Part shown: piece after piece, positions 44,749 through 53,580 of the stretch
Numbering within the stretch: the first letter of the stretch is position 1
How the letters are laid out: every line of letters starts with the position of its first letter
Assembly: GCA_026415435.1 (NCBI GenBank)
Contig: JAOAHC010000040.1
Location: forward strand, 62,001-126,000
Length of the DNA stretch: 64,000 bases
DNA from: Clostridia bacterium
Lineage (GTDB): Bacteria; Bacillota; Clostridia; TANB77; CAG-465
Direction of reading: 5' to 3'
The notes under the pieces: generated by a model
The model's database searches: none
Told to the model about the DNA's origin: nothing
What the model saw: the letters and a program-made list of their open reading frames with translations, nothing else
Made by a program: the position numbers and the translations under genes

Positions 44749-47151
44749 TTAATTATTACTATCACTATTACATGTATTTTGACTAAACTTCAATTCTTCC
44801 CATTCACTTTTAGATATCAATACTTGTCTTGGTTTACTGCCATCGTATCCTGAAATTAAACCTCTTGCTTCCATTTGATCAATTATTCTTCCAGCTCTTG
44901 AATAACCTATTTTAAATCTTCTTTGTAACATTGAAGCAGAAGCTTGACCCATATCTACTACCATATCTATTGCTTGATTTAAAATCTCATCTGCATCTTC
45001 TGATTCATCTTCATTATCACAGTTTGATGATTTTGAACCTTTTAAAGCAGATTTTTCAATACTTTCAATTATATCATCATTGTATGTAGATTTACAATTT
45101 TGTTTAATGCTTTCAACAATGCTTTCTATTTCTTTTTCAGATATAAACGCACCTTGAATTCTAAGAGGTTTGTTTTCTCCAACTGGGAAATATAGCATAT
45201 CACCTTTACCTAGTAACTTTTCTGCTCCAGCCATATCTAAAATTGTTCTAGAGTCAACTTGAGAAGATACTGTAAACGCAATTCTTGATGGTATGTTTGC
45301 TTTAATTATACCAGTAATAACGTCTACAGAAGGTCTTTGAGTAGCAACTACTAAATGCATACCTGCAGCTCTTGCCATCTGTGCTAGACGACATATCGCA
45401 TCTTCTACATCATTTGGAGCAACCATCATTAGATCAGCAAGCTCATCAATTATTATAACTATTTGAGGAAGTTTGGCTCCATCAACTTCATTTTCAATTA
45501 CTTTGTTGTATCCTTTAATATCTTTTACTCCATGTGAAGCAAATAAGTTATATCTATTTACCATTTCTTGTACCGCCCAATTAAGCGCACCTGCAGCTTT
45601 TTTTGGATCAGTAACTACTGGTATAAGTAGATGTGGTATTCCGTTATATCCTGATAGTTCAACCATTTTAGGATCTATTAGTATAAGTTTAACCTCACTA
45701 GGTTTTGATTTATATAACATAGAAACTATAAGAGAATTTATACATACACTCTTTCCTGAACCAGTAGAACCAGCTATAAGGACGTGAGGCATTTTTGCAA
45801 TATCTCCAATTTTAATTTCGCCAGCTGCATCTTTCCCAAGTGAAAATGCAACTTTTGATTCAGATTTTTTAAACACATCTGATTCTATTACTTCTCTTAA
45901 AAATACAGATTCAGCGCTTTGATTTGGAACTTCAATTCCAACCGCTGCTTTGCCAGGTATTGGAGCTTCAATTCTTATACTTTTAGCAGCAAGATTAAGT
46001 GCAATATCATCTGATAAATTTACTATCTTACTTACTTTTACCCCTATATTTGGAGTAAGTTCATATCTTGTTACAGTCGGACCCTTAGTTATATGTGTAA
46101 CTTTAGCATCAACACCAAAACTTGAAAGTGTTTTTTGAAGTTTTATAGCTGTATTTTGTATAGCTTTTTTATCTACACCATTATCAGCATTTTTATTTTC
46201 ATTAAGAAGTGTAATTGGAGGAAACACATAATTTTGTTCCTCTTCATGTTTTGCATGATCAAGTGTCAAAACTTCTTTTACACTTTTATCCTCTTTTTGT
46301 TCTTTTTGCTGTTTAAAGAAATCGTCTCTTTGTTCTTTAGCACGAAGTTCAGACTCACTAGGTTTACCACCTAATTTATTAAAATCAAATTCTATTTGAT
46401 CAAGTAAGTTTTCCTTTAGATTTTTCTCTACATTTTTGCTGCCTTTTTCTTTCATTTTCTCATCTAATTCCATTTTAGCAAGTAGAGCTTTTTTTCTATC
46501 AGATCTAGACATTTTTTCGGTATCAAAATTTGTGTTATACTTAACATTTTCTTCATTTTTACCAGTTATTGTAACAAATACATCATATATGAAATTTGCT
46601 ATAAATACAAAAATATTATATATAAAATATATTAATTGTTTAAATGAAATATTGAATACGTATAATACAGTAACTAATGTTATAAATACAAACAGTATTC
46701 TAGTAGCTATTACTCCTATTAATTTTACTACAAGCGAAGCTATAATAGCACCTACAACACCAGACATATTTAATCCTTGTATGCCACCGTTATATGAATC
46801 TACTGTAAATCTTACAAAATTATCAAATATTCCAAAGTTAGTCTCAGTAAATGCATACACAAGTGAAGATAAAAATACCATAAGAATTATACCTTTACCT
46901 ATTTCATTTACTGCTTTTATTAATTTATCACTTATAATTAAATATATACCAACAAATATAAAAACTAGCGGTAATACAAATATTACATTTGAAAACAGTC
47001 CCTTAAATATAGAGTTTATTATTGTAGCAATTACACCAATATTATTAAATGTTAAAAATACAAAAAGCATTATTCCAAGTACTACAAAAATCCCACCTAA
47101 AAAATCTGTACCAATAGTTTTAGTGTTTTTATTTTTTCTTTTTCTCCCCAT
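44749..47151 (-). CDS. ftsK: DNA translocase FtsK/SpoIIIE
   Basis: 800 residues. Four or five N-terminal membrane segments (about 15-180), a charged linker, and a RecA-like motor (about 385-690) with AGSTGSGKSVCINSL and VIIIDELADLMM. The C-terminal winged-helix gamma domain has GQASASMLQRRFKIGYSRAGRIIDQME. It pumps DNA at the division or sporulation septum. Length and context do not separate FtsK from SpoIIIE use. Confidence 0.96.
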   Translation of the reverse strand: MGRKRKNKNTKTIGTDFLGGIFVVLGIMLFVFLTFNNIGVIATIINSIFKGLFSNVIFVLPLVFIFVGIYLIISDKLIKAVNEIGKGIILMVFLSSLVYAFTETNFGIFDNFVRFTVDSYNGGIQGLNMSGVVGAIIASLVVKLIGVIATRILFVFITLVTVLYVFNISFKQLIYFIYNIFVFIANFIYDVFVTITGKNEENVKYNTNFDTEKMSRSDRKKALLAKMELDEKMKEKGSKNVEKNLKENLLDQIEFDFNKLGGKPSESELRAKEQRDDFFKQQKEQKEDKSVKEVLTLDHAKHEEEQNYVFPPITLLNENKNADNGVDKKAIQNTAIKLQKTLSSFGVDAKVTHITKGPTVTRYELTPNIGVKVSKIVNLSDDIALNLAAKSIRIEAPIPGKAAVGIEVPNQSAESVFLREVIESDVFKKSESKVAFSLGKDAAGEIKIGDIAKMPHVLIAGSTGSGKSVCINSLIVSMLYKSKPSEVKLILIDPKMVELSGYNGIPHLLIPVVTDPKKAAGALNWAVQEMVNRYNLFASHGVKDIKGYNKVIENEVDGAKLPQIVIIIDELADLMMVAPNDVEDAICRLAQMARAAGMHLVVATQRPSVDVITGIIKANIPSRIAFTVSSQVDSRTILDMAGAEKLLGKGDMLYFPVGENKPLRIQGAFISEKEIESIVESIKQNCKSTYNDDIIESIEKSALKGSKSSNCDNEDESEDADEILNQAIDMVVDMGQASASMLQRRFKIGYSRAGRIIDQMEARGLISGYDGSKPRQVLISKSEWEELKFSQNTCNSDSNN

Positions 47152-47181
47152 AGTTTTTCACAATCCTCTTACAACAAATAA

Positions 47182-47203
47182 TATGTATACCGAAGTATAC
47201 ATA
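47182..47203. repeat. Hairpin with UUCG loop between the 47214 gene and ftsK
   Basis: On the minus strand TATGTATAC-TTCG-GTATACATA: a perfect 9-bp stem with the very stable UUCG tetraloop. The tail is only mildly T-rich, so it may be a weak terminator, a processing site or a stabilising hairpin. Confidence 0.5.
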
Positions 47204-47213
47204 CTAATCCTAC

Positions 47214-47651
47214 TTATTTTAATTCTTTTCTGTTATTATGTACTACTTGCATAGTTTCTTTTAAAATATCTTCTACTTTTTCTAAAATAGCGTCAGCATA
47301 GTCACGTGTGCCTATACTAATTTCTCTTGATATTCTATTTGCATTTTCAACTATTTCTTCTTTTTGGTTTAAAGCTTGTTTAGTTATTGTATGCTCGTCC
47401 ACCATAGAAATAATTTTATTTTCTGCCTCTTTTAATATACTTTCAGCCTCTTTTTGGGCATCCATTATAATACGTTGTCTTTCTTCTTTAACCCATTTTG
47501 CTTGTTTTAATTCATCTGGAAGTTTTAAACGAATATCTTCCAAGATTTCTTGTAGTTGTTCTCTATCAACCATAACTTTAGATGAAAAGGGAACCTTTGT
47601 ACCAACATCTAATAACTCTTCTAAATTTTCCAATAAAGTAAATATTTCCAT
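47214..47651 (-). CDS. Conserved clostridial coiled-coil protein
   Basis: 145 residues, GGAGGT site. A short N-terminal segment (FTLLENLEELLDVGTKVPFSSKVMVD) precedes a long coiled coil (about 35-140) rich in Glu, Lys and Ala. Such genes next to rsmD are often labelled ATPase without evidence. It has some DivIVA or ATP-synthase-b flavour by composition only. The function is unknown. The start overlaps the rsmD stop region closely (4 bases apart). Confidence 0.8.
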   Translation of the reverse strand: MEIFTLLENLEELLDVGTKVPFSSKVMVDREQLQEILEDIRLKLPDELKQAKWVKEERQRIIMDAQKEAESILKEAENKIISMVDEHTITKQALNQKEEIVENANRISREISIGTRDYADAILEKVEDILKETMQVVHNNRKELK

Positions 47652-47655
47652 AAAA

Positions 47656-48228
47656 TTACCTCCATTTATATAATTTTAACAATACTCTACCATATGTTCT
47701 TTCATCAAAACACACTAGGTTATCAACTTCAAACTCTGTTTGTTTTGAATTTTTCATTAGATACTTGTCTGTTTCATATATAATAACACCGTTTTCATCT
47801 AGTATTTTACCTTTATTATTAGATATATATTCTAATGTATTACGAGCAAAACTACTGTTGTATGGCGGATCTACAAATATTATATCGAATTTAACATTTT
47901 CTTCTATAATTTGACTTAAACATCTAATATAGTCTTTTTTTGTTATTTTAACATACTTTTCGCTGTTAGTCAACTTTACATTGCTTAAAATATTAGAAAA
48001 ACTATAATTTTCTATATCATTTAACCAAGCAAAACACGATCCTCTACTTATGGATTCAAGTCCAAGATTTCCTGTACCCGAAAAAAGGTCTAAAACCTTA
48101 GAATTTTCAAGGTATGGCGCAATTATAGAAAAAAGGGCTTCCTTTACTCTATCTAATGTTGGTCTTGTCTTTTCTGTCTTAGGACTAACTAAAACTTTAC
48201 CTTTATATTTACCTGCTATTATTCTCAT
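47656..48228 (-). CDS. rsmD: 16S rRNA guanine966-N2 methyltransferase RsmD
   Basis: 190 residues. MRIIAGKYKGKVL, TRPTLDRVKEALFSI, the SAM loop VLDLFSGTGNLGLE and catalytic FVDPPYNSS are diagnostic. coaD, its usual downstream partner, is replaced by the coiled-coil gene. Confidence 0.96.
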   Translation of the reverse strand: MRIIAGKYKGKVLVSPKTEKTRPTLDRVKEALFSIIAPYLENSKVLDLFSGTGNLGLESISRGSCFAWLNDIENYSFSNILSNVKLTNSEKYVKITKKDYIRCLSQIIEENVKFDIIFVDPPYNSSFARNTLEYISNNKGKILDENGVIIYETDKYLMKNSKQTEFEVDNLVCFDERTYGRVLLKLYKWR

Positions 48229-48243
48229 ATTTATCTACCTTTT

Positions 48244-49623
48244 CTACGTTATTATATCTAACACATTCGGTCTATTTCTAAGTGCAATACCTAAAGTGTC
48301 AGCTACATTATCTATATATATTGCTTCGTTTATATATTCAAAAGCCTCATTAAACTTATCTTTATCGTTATATATGACATTTAATATGGTATCCCCAGCT
48401 TTAACCTTAGAACCAACTTTTCTTATAAATTCAAAACCAACTGAATAATCAATTTGATCTTCTTTAGTTTGTCTTCCACCACCAAGTGCTACCAATGCTT
48501 CCCCTATTTTTTTACTATCAATAGAAATAATATATCCATCACTTTCAGCATGTATTTCTTTTAAATATCTAGCTTCATCTTTAAGAATTGGCATATCAAG
48601 ACTCATATTTATCCAGTCCATATATACATTATGTATATGTCCTCCTTGCGCTTTTACTAATTCAATGAATTTATCATATGCTTTTTTGCTAGTCACTGAA
48701 TCCATAATTTTAAGCTTATTTGCTTCAATATCATCTCCTAAACCTGCCATTTTTATCATGTGTGCTGAAATCTCAAATACAACTTCCTTCAACTCTCTAT
48801 TTTCAGGTGAGTTTAAAGTTGATTCATTAGAAAGTAAAAATGATATAACTTCTTTTATCTCAAGAGCATTTCCTACACTCTTTCCTAAGGGTTCTTCCAT
48901 AGAAGTTATCACAGCCTTAGTTTCCACATTTGCTAGTTTCCCTATTTCTACCATAGTTTTTGCAAGTTCACGAGCACTATCTATATTTTGCATGAAAGCG
49001 CCACTTCCAACTGTAACATCTAATAAGATTTTATCTACTCCTGAAGCAATTTTTTTACTCATAATTGATGATGCTATAAGAGGTATCGATGAAACTGTGG
49101 CTGTTACATCTCTAAGCGCATATAATTTCTTATCCGCAATTGCAATTTCACCACTTTGGCTAATTAAACTTACTCCTATTTCTTCTACTTGCGAAATAGC
49201 CTGATCTAGTGGTATATTTATATCGTAGCCTACTATAGATTCTAACTTATCTGCTGTACCACCAGTGTATCCTAATCCTTTACCAGACATTTTACAAACA
49301 CTAACTCCTAGTGATGCAACTATAGGTAAAACTATAAGGGTAACTTTATCTCCAACTCCACCAGTTGAATGTTTATCAACTATTACATTTCCATTTTTTC
49401 TAAGCCTGCTTAAATCAAGTTTTTTTGCAGAATTAGCCATAGCAAAAGTAAGAAAAACAAGTTCTTTATTTGTAAGTCCATTTAAATACATTGCCATAAG
49501 CAAAGCAGAGGCTTGGTAGTCAGGAATTTTATCATTACTGTATTCATTAATAAAAAACTGTATTTCTTCTTCTGATAATTCCTTTTTATCCCTCTTTTTT
49601 TCAATTATATCATACATTCTCAT
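48244..49623 (-). CDS. Pyrimidine-nucleoside (thymidine) phosphorylase
   Basis: 459 residues. KHSTGGVGDKVTL is the phosphate-binding signature; KMSGKGLGYTGGTADKLES, YALRDVTATV and ASSIMSKKIA follow. The C-terminal domain (about 345-440) matches PYNP. It cleaves uridine or thymidine to base and (deoxy)ribose 1-phosphate. The exact specificity (Pdp or DeoA) is not decided here. First gene of the rsmD-ftsK-def run. Confidence 0.95.
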   Translation of the reverse strand: MRMYDIIEKKRDKKELSEEEIQFFINEYSNDKIPDYQASALLMAMYLNGLTNKELVFLTFAMANSAKKLDLSRLRKNGNVIVDKHSTGGVGDKVTLIVLPIVASLGVSVCKMSGKGLGYTGGTADKLESIVGYDINIPLDQAISQVEEIGVSLISQSGEIAIADKKLYALRDVTATVSSIPLIASSIMSKKIASGVDKILLDVTVGSGAFMQNIDSARELAKTMVEIGKLANVETKAVITSMEEPLGKSVGNALEIKEVISFLLSNESTLNSPENRELKEVVFEISAHMIKMAGLGDDIEANKLKIMDSVTSKKAYDKFIELVKAQGGHIHNVYMDWINMSLDMPILKDEARYLKEIHAESDGYIISIDSKKIGEALVALGGGRQTKEDQIDYSVGFEFIRKVGSKVKAGDTILNVIYNDKDKFNEAFEYINEAIYIDNVADTLGIALRNRPNVLDIIT

Positions 49624-49651
49624 ATATTAACACTTCCTTATATTCACACAC

Positions 49652-49680
49652 ATTATATATTAAAAAACTACTTTTTTCAA
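49652..49680 (-). promoter_or_regulatory. Promoter of the phosphorylase gene
   Basis: TTGAAA, 17-bp spacer, TATAAT on the minus strand, back to back with the promoter of the 40-codon gene. Confidence 0.72.
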
Positions 49681-49698
49681 CTATCTTTAATAATTATA

Positions 49699-49727
49699 TT
49701 GATTTTATTTACATAAAGTAGTATAAT
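49699..49727 (+). promoter_or_regulatory. Promoter of the 40-codon gene
   Basis: TTGATT, 17-bp spacer, TATAAT. The spacer contains TTTACATAAAG (49708-49718), a one-mismatch copy of the shared motif. Confidence 0.72.
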
Positions 49728-49782
49728 GTCTTTCGTAACTATTTCAAATTCTAGTCCGAAATTATATTAGATGGAGGTTTTT

Positions 49783-49905
49783 ATGAGTAATTCAACTGAA
49801 TCTCTTACACTAGAACAAGCTGCTAAAATTTTTTATGAAAGGATAAGTCCTGATATAAAAAACAACGAAATTAATAAAGATGCTAACGATAAGCAAAATA
49901 CATAG
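49783..49905 (+). CDS. Small acidic-to-neutral protein of 40 residues
   Basis: ATG follows a strong TGGAGG site. The frame MSNSTESLTLEQAAKIFYER... ends at TAG after 40 codons. One amphipathic helix is likely (LTLEQAAKIFYERIS), then an Asn/Lys/Asp-rich tail. No relative is recognised. It has a full transcription unit: promoter, ribosome site and terminator. This makes it convincing despite its size. Confidence 0.65.
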   Translation: MSNSTESLTLEQAAKIFYERISPDIKNNEINKDANDKQNT

Positions 49906-49920
49906 CAAATTATAAAAAGG

Positions 49921-49952
49921 AAGTCTAACTTAGAAAATAAGTTAGACTTTTT
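49921..49952. terminator. Terminator of the 40-codon gene
   Basis: AAGTCTAACTTA / TAAGTTAGACTT perfect 12-bp stem with a 5-base loop and T-run. It could also serve rnhB on the other strand. Confidence 0.88.
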
Positions 49953-49997
49953 GCGCTATAAATAATATAAATTATATTATTTATGTGCATTTTTTAT

Positions 49998-50621
49998 TTA
50001 AACAAATTTCTTACAAAAACTTGGTCTATGTATTTCACATAGTCCATATTTTTTTATAGCTTCAACGTGAGACTTTGTACCATATCCTTTATTACTTAAA
50101 AATCCATATTCAGGATAATTTTTATCAAATTCTACAAGCATTCTATCTCTTGTAACCTTAGCTATTATAGAAGCGGCAGCTATAGATTGACTTAAACTAT
50201 CTCCTTTTATTATTGGTAAGAATGGTATATTGATTGGAACTTTTTTTTCAGCATCAACTAGCGCATACTCTGCTTTAATACTCAAACATTCAACAGCTTG
50301 CTTCATAGCAAGACGCGTAGCATTTAATATATTCACTTCTTCTATAACATCAACTTCAGATATACCAACAGACCATGATATAGCATTTTTAGTTATTTCT
50401 TCATAAAGCTTTTCTCTTTTTTTCTCAGATAATTTTTTAGAATCATCCACACCTTCTATATAAAAATCTTTTGGCAATATAACTGCAGCAGCAACAACAG
50501 GGCCACATAGAGGCCCACGACCTGCTTCATCAATACCACATATATTAGTATATCCTTGCAAATAAATCTCTTCTTCATATTCCATCATCTTTTTTAATCT
50601 GTCTAGTTCTTTTTTTTCCAT
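49998..50621 (-). CDS. rnhB: Ribonuclease HII
   Basis: 207 residues. GIDEAGRGPLCGPVVAAAV, the DDSKKLSEKKREKL loop and ASIIAKVTRDRMLVEFD are signatures, with the catalytic DEA pair. It removes ribonucleotides and RNA primers from DNA. Downstream of trmN6-rsmI and a 62-codon gene. Confidence 0.97.
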   Translation of the reverse strand: MEKKELDRLKKMMEYEEEIYLQGYTNICGIDEAGRGPLCGPVVAAAVILPKDFYIEGVDDSKKLSEKKREKLYEEITKNAISWSVGISEVDVIEEVNILNATRLAMKQAVECLSIKAEYALVDAEKKVPINIPFLPIIKGDSLSQSIAAASIIAKVTRDRMLVEFDKNYPEYGFLSNKGYGTKSHVEAIKKYGLCEIHRPSFCKKFV

Positions 50622-50623
50622 AG

Positions 50624-50812
50624 TTATTTATCACCTGTTTGTGACTTTTGTTGTACTTTAAAGTTGCTACTAGAATTTTTAAGTTTATCTCTAAAACCAG
50701 ATTTATTCTTATTGCTATTAGAAGCTAAAGAATTGTTATATGCCTTAGTATTGTTTGAAGACCTAGTAGATACCTTATTAACCTTAAAACTTCCTCTATT
50801 TATTGATCCCAT
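50624..50812 (-). CDS. Small basic low-complexity protein
   Basis: 62 residues, GGAAGG about 9 bases before ATG. Mostly Ser, Asn and Lys (SSNNTKAYNNSLASNSNKNK), probably disordered. It ends 2 bases before rnhB. It could be a real nucleic-acid-binding peptide or merely an open stretch; the ribosome site and tight spacing favour a gene. Confidence 0.5.
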   Translation of the reverse strand: MGSINRGSFKVNKVSTRSSNNTKAYNNSLASNSNKNKSGFRDKLKNSSSNFKVQQKSQTGDK

Positions 50813-50857
50813 AATTTTATACTTCCTTCCTATTAATTATTATTTTTATTTAACTTA

Positions 50858-51724
50858 TTATAAATCTATACATTCTTTGTATACTTCATTTTTACTTAAG
50901 TTTTTAAGTTTTGCAACTTTTTTTATAGCCTCCTTTTTATCAATACCAGCTAAAATATAATCTTTAACTAGCTGAACATTAGAAATATTAGCAATACTTT
51001 CTAATTCGCTATTTATTAATTCAACCTCAGACCTACCTTCTACTATTAAGACTATTTCTCCTTTTAGTGGTTCAGATTCAAACTTATCTACAGCCTCTTT
51101 TAAATTAGTATGAATGTATTCTTCATGTATTTTAGTTAATTCACGAGCAATACATATATTTCTATTACCTAGATATTCATACAAATCCTTTAAAGTATAT
51201 ATTAGCTTATGAGGTGCCTCATAAAATATAATTGTTCTTGTTTCATCCACTAAACTCTTTAGCCTAGTTTTTCTTTGTTTTTTATTAACAGATAAAAAAC
51301 CCTCGAAAGCAAATCTACTACTATCTATTTTACTTTTAACAATAGCGGTTGTAACAGCTGTAACACCTGGTATTACTACTACATTGTACTTTTTTTCTAT
51401 AAGGACAGTTATTAAATTTTCTCCAGGATCTGAGATCACTGGCATACCAGCATCTGAAACTAAAGCAATATTATTTCCCTCATCTAACATATTTATAACG
51501 TGTGAAATTTTATCTACTTCATTATGTTTATGATAACTAACAAGTCTTTTAGAGATATTAAGATGGTTTAATAATTTTAATGTATGTCTAGTATCCTCTG
51601 CAAGTACAATATCTACTAAATTGAGTGTTTCAATAGCTCTAAGGGTTATATCTTTTAAATTTCCTATAGGAGTACCTACAATATATAATGTACCCTTATT
51701 TAGATTAACTGCTTTGTTTATCAT
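50858..51724 (-). CDS. rsmI: 16S rRNA cytidine1402 2'-O-methyltransferase RsmI
   Basis: 288 residues. TLYIVGTPIGNLKDITLRA, AEDTRHTLKLLNH, LVSDAGMPVISDPGE and IIFYEAPHKL are diagnostic of this tetrapyrrole-methylase-fold enzyme. A C-terminal extension with KKEAIKKVAKLKNLSKNEVY is normal. It overlaps trmN6 by 20 bases. Confidence 0.97.
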   Translation of the reverse strand: MINKAVNLNKGTLYIVGTPIGNLKDITLRAIETLNLVDIVLAEDTRHTLKLLNHLNISKRLVSYHKHNEVDKISHVINMLDEGNNIALVSDAGMPVISDPGENLITVLIEKKYNVVVIPGVTAVTTAIVKSKIDSSRFAFEGFLSVNKKQRKTRLKSLVDETRTIIFYEAPHKLIYTLKDLYEYLGNRNICIARELTKIHEEYIHTNLKEAVDKFESEPLKGEIVLIVEGRSEVELINSELESIANISNVQLVKDYILAGIDKKEAIKKVAKLKNLSKNEVYKECIDL

Positions 51725-52505
51725 CCGTTATACTTCCTTTCCAGCCATATATGCTATATATTTCATCCGTATAAGTACCATCATCATTATACTCTATAAT
51801 AGGTGGCAAGATTTTTAATTCCCTACCTCCATTTTTTGAAAACTCTATAAGAACTATACTAGGTTTTTCATTAACTCTTGGTTGAACAAATCTTAAAGTT
51901 TTAGCTTCTAAATTATAGCTTCTAGAAATAGATAAAATATCTACCAATCTTTCAGGTTTATTTACCATATATAATTTTCCCTTTTCTTTAAGTAGACTAC
52001 TTGAAGTAGAAAAAACATCTTCAAGAGTACATTTTTCTTCATGCCTTGCAATATATTTTACATCATTTAAATTTTTACTTCCTGTATTTTTAACCATATA
52101 TGGTGGATTTACTGTTATAATGTCAGCATAATCTGAACAAGAGATTTTTTTTATGTTATTTCTTAATTCTACAACATTTTTTACATCCTCGTTTAACACA
52201 TTAATTTTTTGTTCTAATTCATTCATTAAAACATTTCTATTTAACAAGTCAAACATTTGAGTTTGTAATTCCACTGCTAAAATATTAGAATATTTTACTT
52301 TAGAACTAAGTAGTATAGGTATAACTCCACTTCCACTACATAAATCAATTATAACGTTTTTTGAACTATCAGATTTTACAAAATTAGCAAGTAAAACACT
52401 ATCAATACCAAAACAAAAATAAGTTTTATTTTGAATAACTTTCAGATTGTTTATCCCAAGTTCATCTATTCTTTCGTTTTCATTTAAATTAATATTTTTT
52501 TCCAT
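51705..52505 (-). CDS. trmN6: tRNA1(Val) adenine37-N6-methyltransferase family protein (TrmN6/YabB)
   Basis: 266 residues. ERIDELGINNLKVIQNKTYFCFGIDSVLLANF is the family N-terminus. The SAM loop is LCSGSGVIPILLS and the catalytic motif TVNPPYMVK. Same pairing with rsmI as in Bacillus (yabB-yabC). The ATG lies only 6 bases after the -10 of the one good promoter, so the transcript may be leaderless. Confidence 0.93.
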   Translation of the reverse strand: MEKNINLNENERIDELGINNLKVIQNKTYFCFGIDSVLLANFVKSDSSKNVIIDLCSGSGVIPILLSSKVKYSNILAVELQTQMFDLLNRNVLMNELEQKINVLNEDVKNVVELRNNIKKISCSDYADIITVNPPYMVKNTGSKNLNDVKYIARHEEKCTLEDVFSTSSSLLKEKGKLYMVNKPERLVDILSISRSYNLEAKTLRFVQPRVNEKPSIVLIEFSKNGGRELKILPPIIEYNDDGTYTDEIYSIYGWKGSITDDKQSS

Positions 52506-52511
52506 ATAAAC

Positions 52512-52540
52512 ATTATATCCTAATATGCGATATTTTTCAA
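52512..52540 (-). promoter_or_regulatory. Promoter of the trmN6 operon
   Basis: TTGAAA, 17-bp spacer, TATAAT on the minus strand. The ATG follows after GTTTAT, so the expected transcription start coincides with the start codon. Confidence 0.65.
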
Positions 52541-52582
52541 GAAAAAAATAGTATCTATATAAATATATAGATACTATTTTAA
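52541..52582 (-). terminator. Terminator of the 52597 orphan
   Basis: AAAATAGTATCTATAT / ATATAGATACTATTTT, a 16-bp stem with a 4-base loop. It lies directly upstream of the trmN6 promoter. Confidence 0.88.
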
Positions 52583-52596
52583 TATAAAACTGGATT

Positions 52597-52920
52597 TCAG
52601 TTTAAAATAATTTCACCATTCCTGGTAATTGTAGTTTTTAATTGATTAAGTTCAAAAGATACCTTTTCAATCTCAATTTTATCAGAAAAGTTTTTTGTCA
52701 AGACTTCTTGGGTATTAGACTTCTTATTAATTAAACCTTTAGCTATTTTCAAAAGATCTTTGTAGCCACTTATCGCTAGAGCATTCATTTGAACTTCACC
52801 TTTTTCCAAACCGCTTAAATGTATCACTTCACCTGAATTTCTCTCATAAAATATGAGTCTATTAGAAGAACTTTCAACACTAACGCCGATATACTCCAAC
52901 TTTAATCTTGTTGTTAACAT
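52597..52920 (-). CDS. Hypothetical protein
   Basis: 107 residues from the ATG 8 bases after AGGAG; a GTG at 52929 overlaps that site. Not recognised. Beta-rich first half (LKLEYIGVSVESSSNRLIFYERNSGEVIHLSG is split here only by eye) and a helical middle (YKDLLKIAKGLINKK). Soluble and basic. It is a single transcription unit. The promoter has TTTACATAATA directly against TTGACA, a one-mismatch form of the shared motif. Confidence 0.7.
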   Translation of the reverse strand: MLTTRLKLEYIGVSVESSSNRLIFYERNSGEVIHLSGLEKGEVQMNALAISGYKDLLKIAKGLINKKSNTQEVLTKNFSDKIEIEKVSFELNQLKTTITRNGEIILN

Positions 52921-52961
52921 ATTTTTCACTCCTAAAAATATTTTTTATTATTGTTAATATT

Positions 52962-52990
52962 AGTATAACATATTTACTTTGCATTGTCAA
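52962..52990 (-). promoter_or_regulatory. Promoter of the 52597 orphan
   Basis: TTGACA, 17-bp spacer ending TATGT, TATACT on the minus strand. The shared motif variant lies at 53001-52991, touching the -35. Confidence 0.78.
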
Positions 52991-53050
52991 TATTATGTAA
53001 ATATAACTAGATTATATATTAGTGTTTCACCAATTTCTTTATTTTTCCAC

Positions 53051-53079
53051 TTGTTTTAGTATTGATATGATGATATAAT
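53051..53079 (+). promoter_or_regulatory. Promoter of the 53136 orphan
   Basis: TTGTTT, 17-bp spacer ending TGA, TATAAT. Confidence 0.65.
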
Positions 53080-53135
53080 AGTATCAACTATATATAATTA
53101 CCTTTATTAAACTATATGAGGAGGATTTTTCACAC

Positions 53136-53540
53136 ATGAAAAAATTTGTATCGCCACAAGCTAAAAAGGTTATTTCTAAGCTACTTGAAACGGAAGATAT
53201 TGAAGGTACTATTAATAACAAAAATGTAGTAATTATAGAAATTAAGAGAACTAATCTGCAGGATTACACTATTAACTGGTATAATTCACTTATATCAGGT
53301 ATACCACAGGCATTTTTAAATCATGAAAGAACGTATAAAGTTAATATAAAGACTTATCATTCGCATAAACTTATAAAGCCAGATGAGCTCAAATACTCAG
53401 AGGCTTATGTTTCTGGTAATGAGCTTATACAAAAATGTATTACAGAAAACTATGAATTGTTGTCTGCTGATGCTGCAATAATTTCATTAATACTTAGTAA
53501 TAAAGTAAAGTTTGACTTCATTTTCATCAACAATTGTTAA
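53136..53540 (+). CDS. Hypothetical protein
   Basis: 134 residues, GAGGAGG site. Not recognised. Soluble alpha/beta: a start rich in Lys, NNKNVVIIEIKRTNLQDYTINWY in the middle, then a helical AAIISLILSNK near the end and a terminal NNC. A single unit with promoter and bidirectional terminator. Its promoter lacks the TTTACATAAAA motif, unlike several other orphans here. Confidence 0.72.
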   Translation: MKKFVSPQAKKVISKLLETEDIEGTINNKNVVIIEIKRTNLQDYTINWYNSLISGIPQAFLNHERTYKVNIKTYHSHKLIKPDELKYSEAYVSGNELIQKCITENYELLSADAAIISLILSNKVKFDFIFINNC

Positions 53541-53546
53541 TAAAAT

Positions 53547-53580
53547 ATCCGACCATAAATAAAATATGGCCGGCTTTTTT
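53547..53580. terminator. Bidirectional terminator
   Basis: CCGACCATA / TATGGCCGG stem (one mismatch) with T-runs either side, between the 53136 gene and the P-ATPase. Confidence 0.75.
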
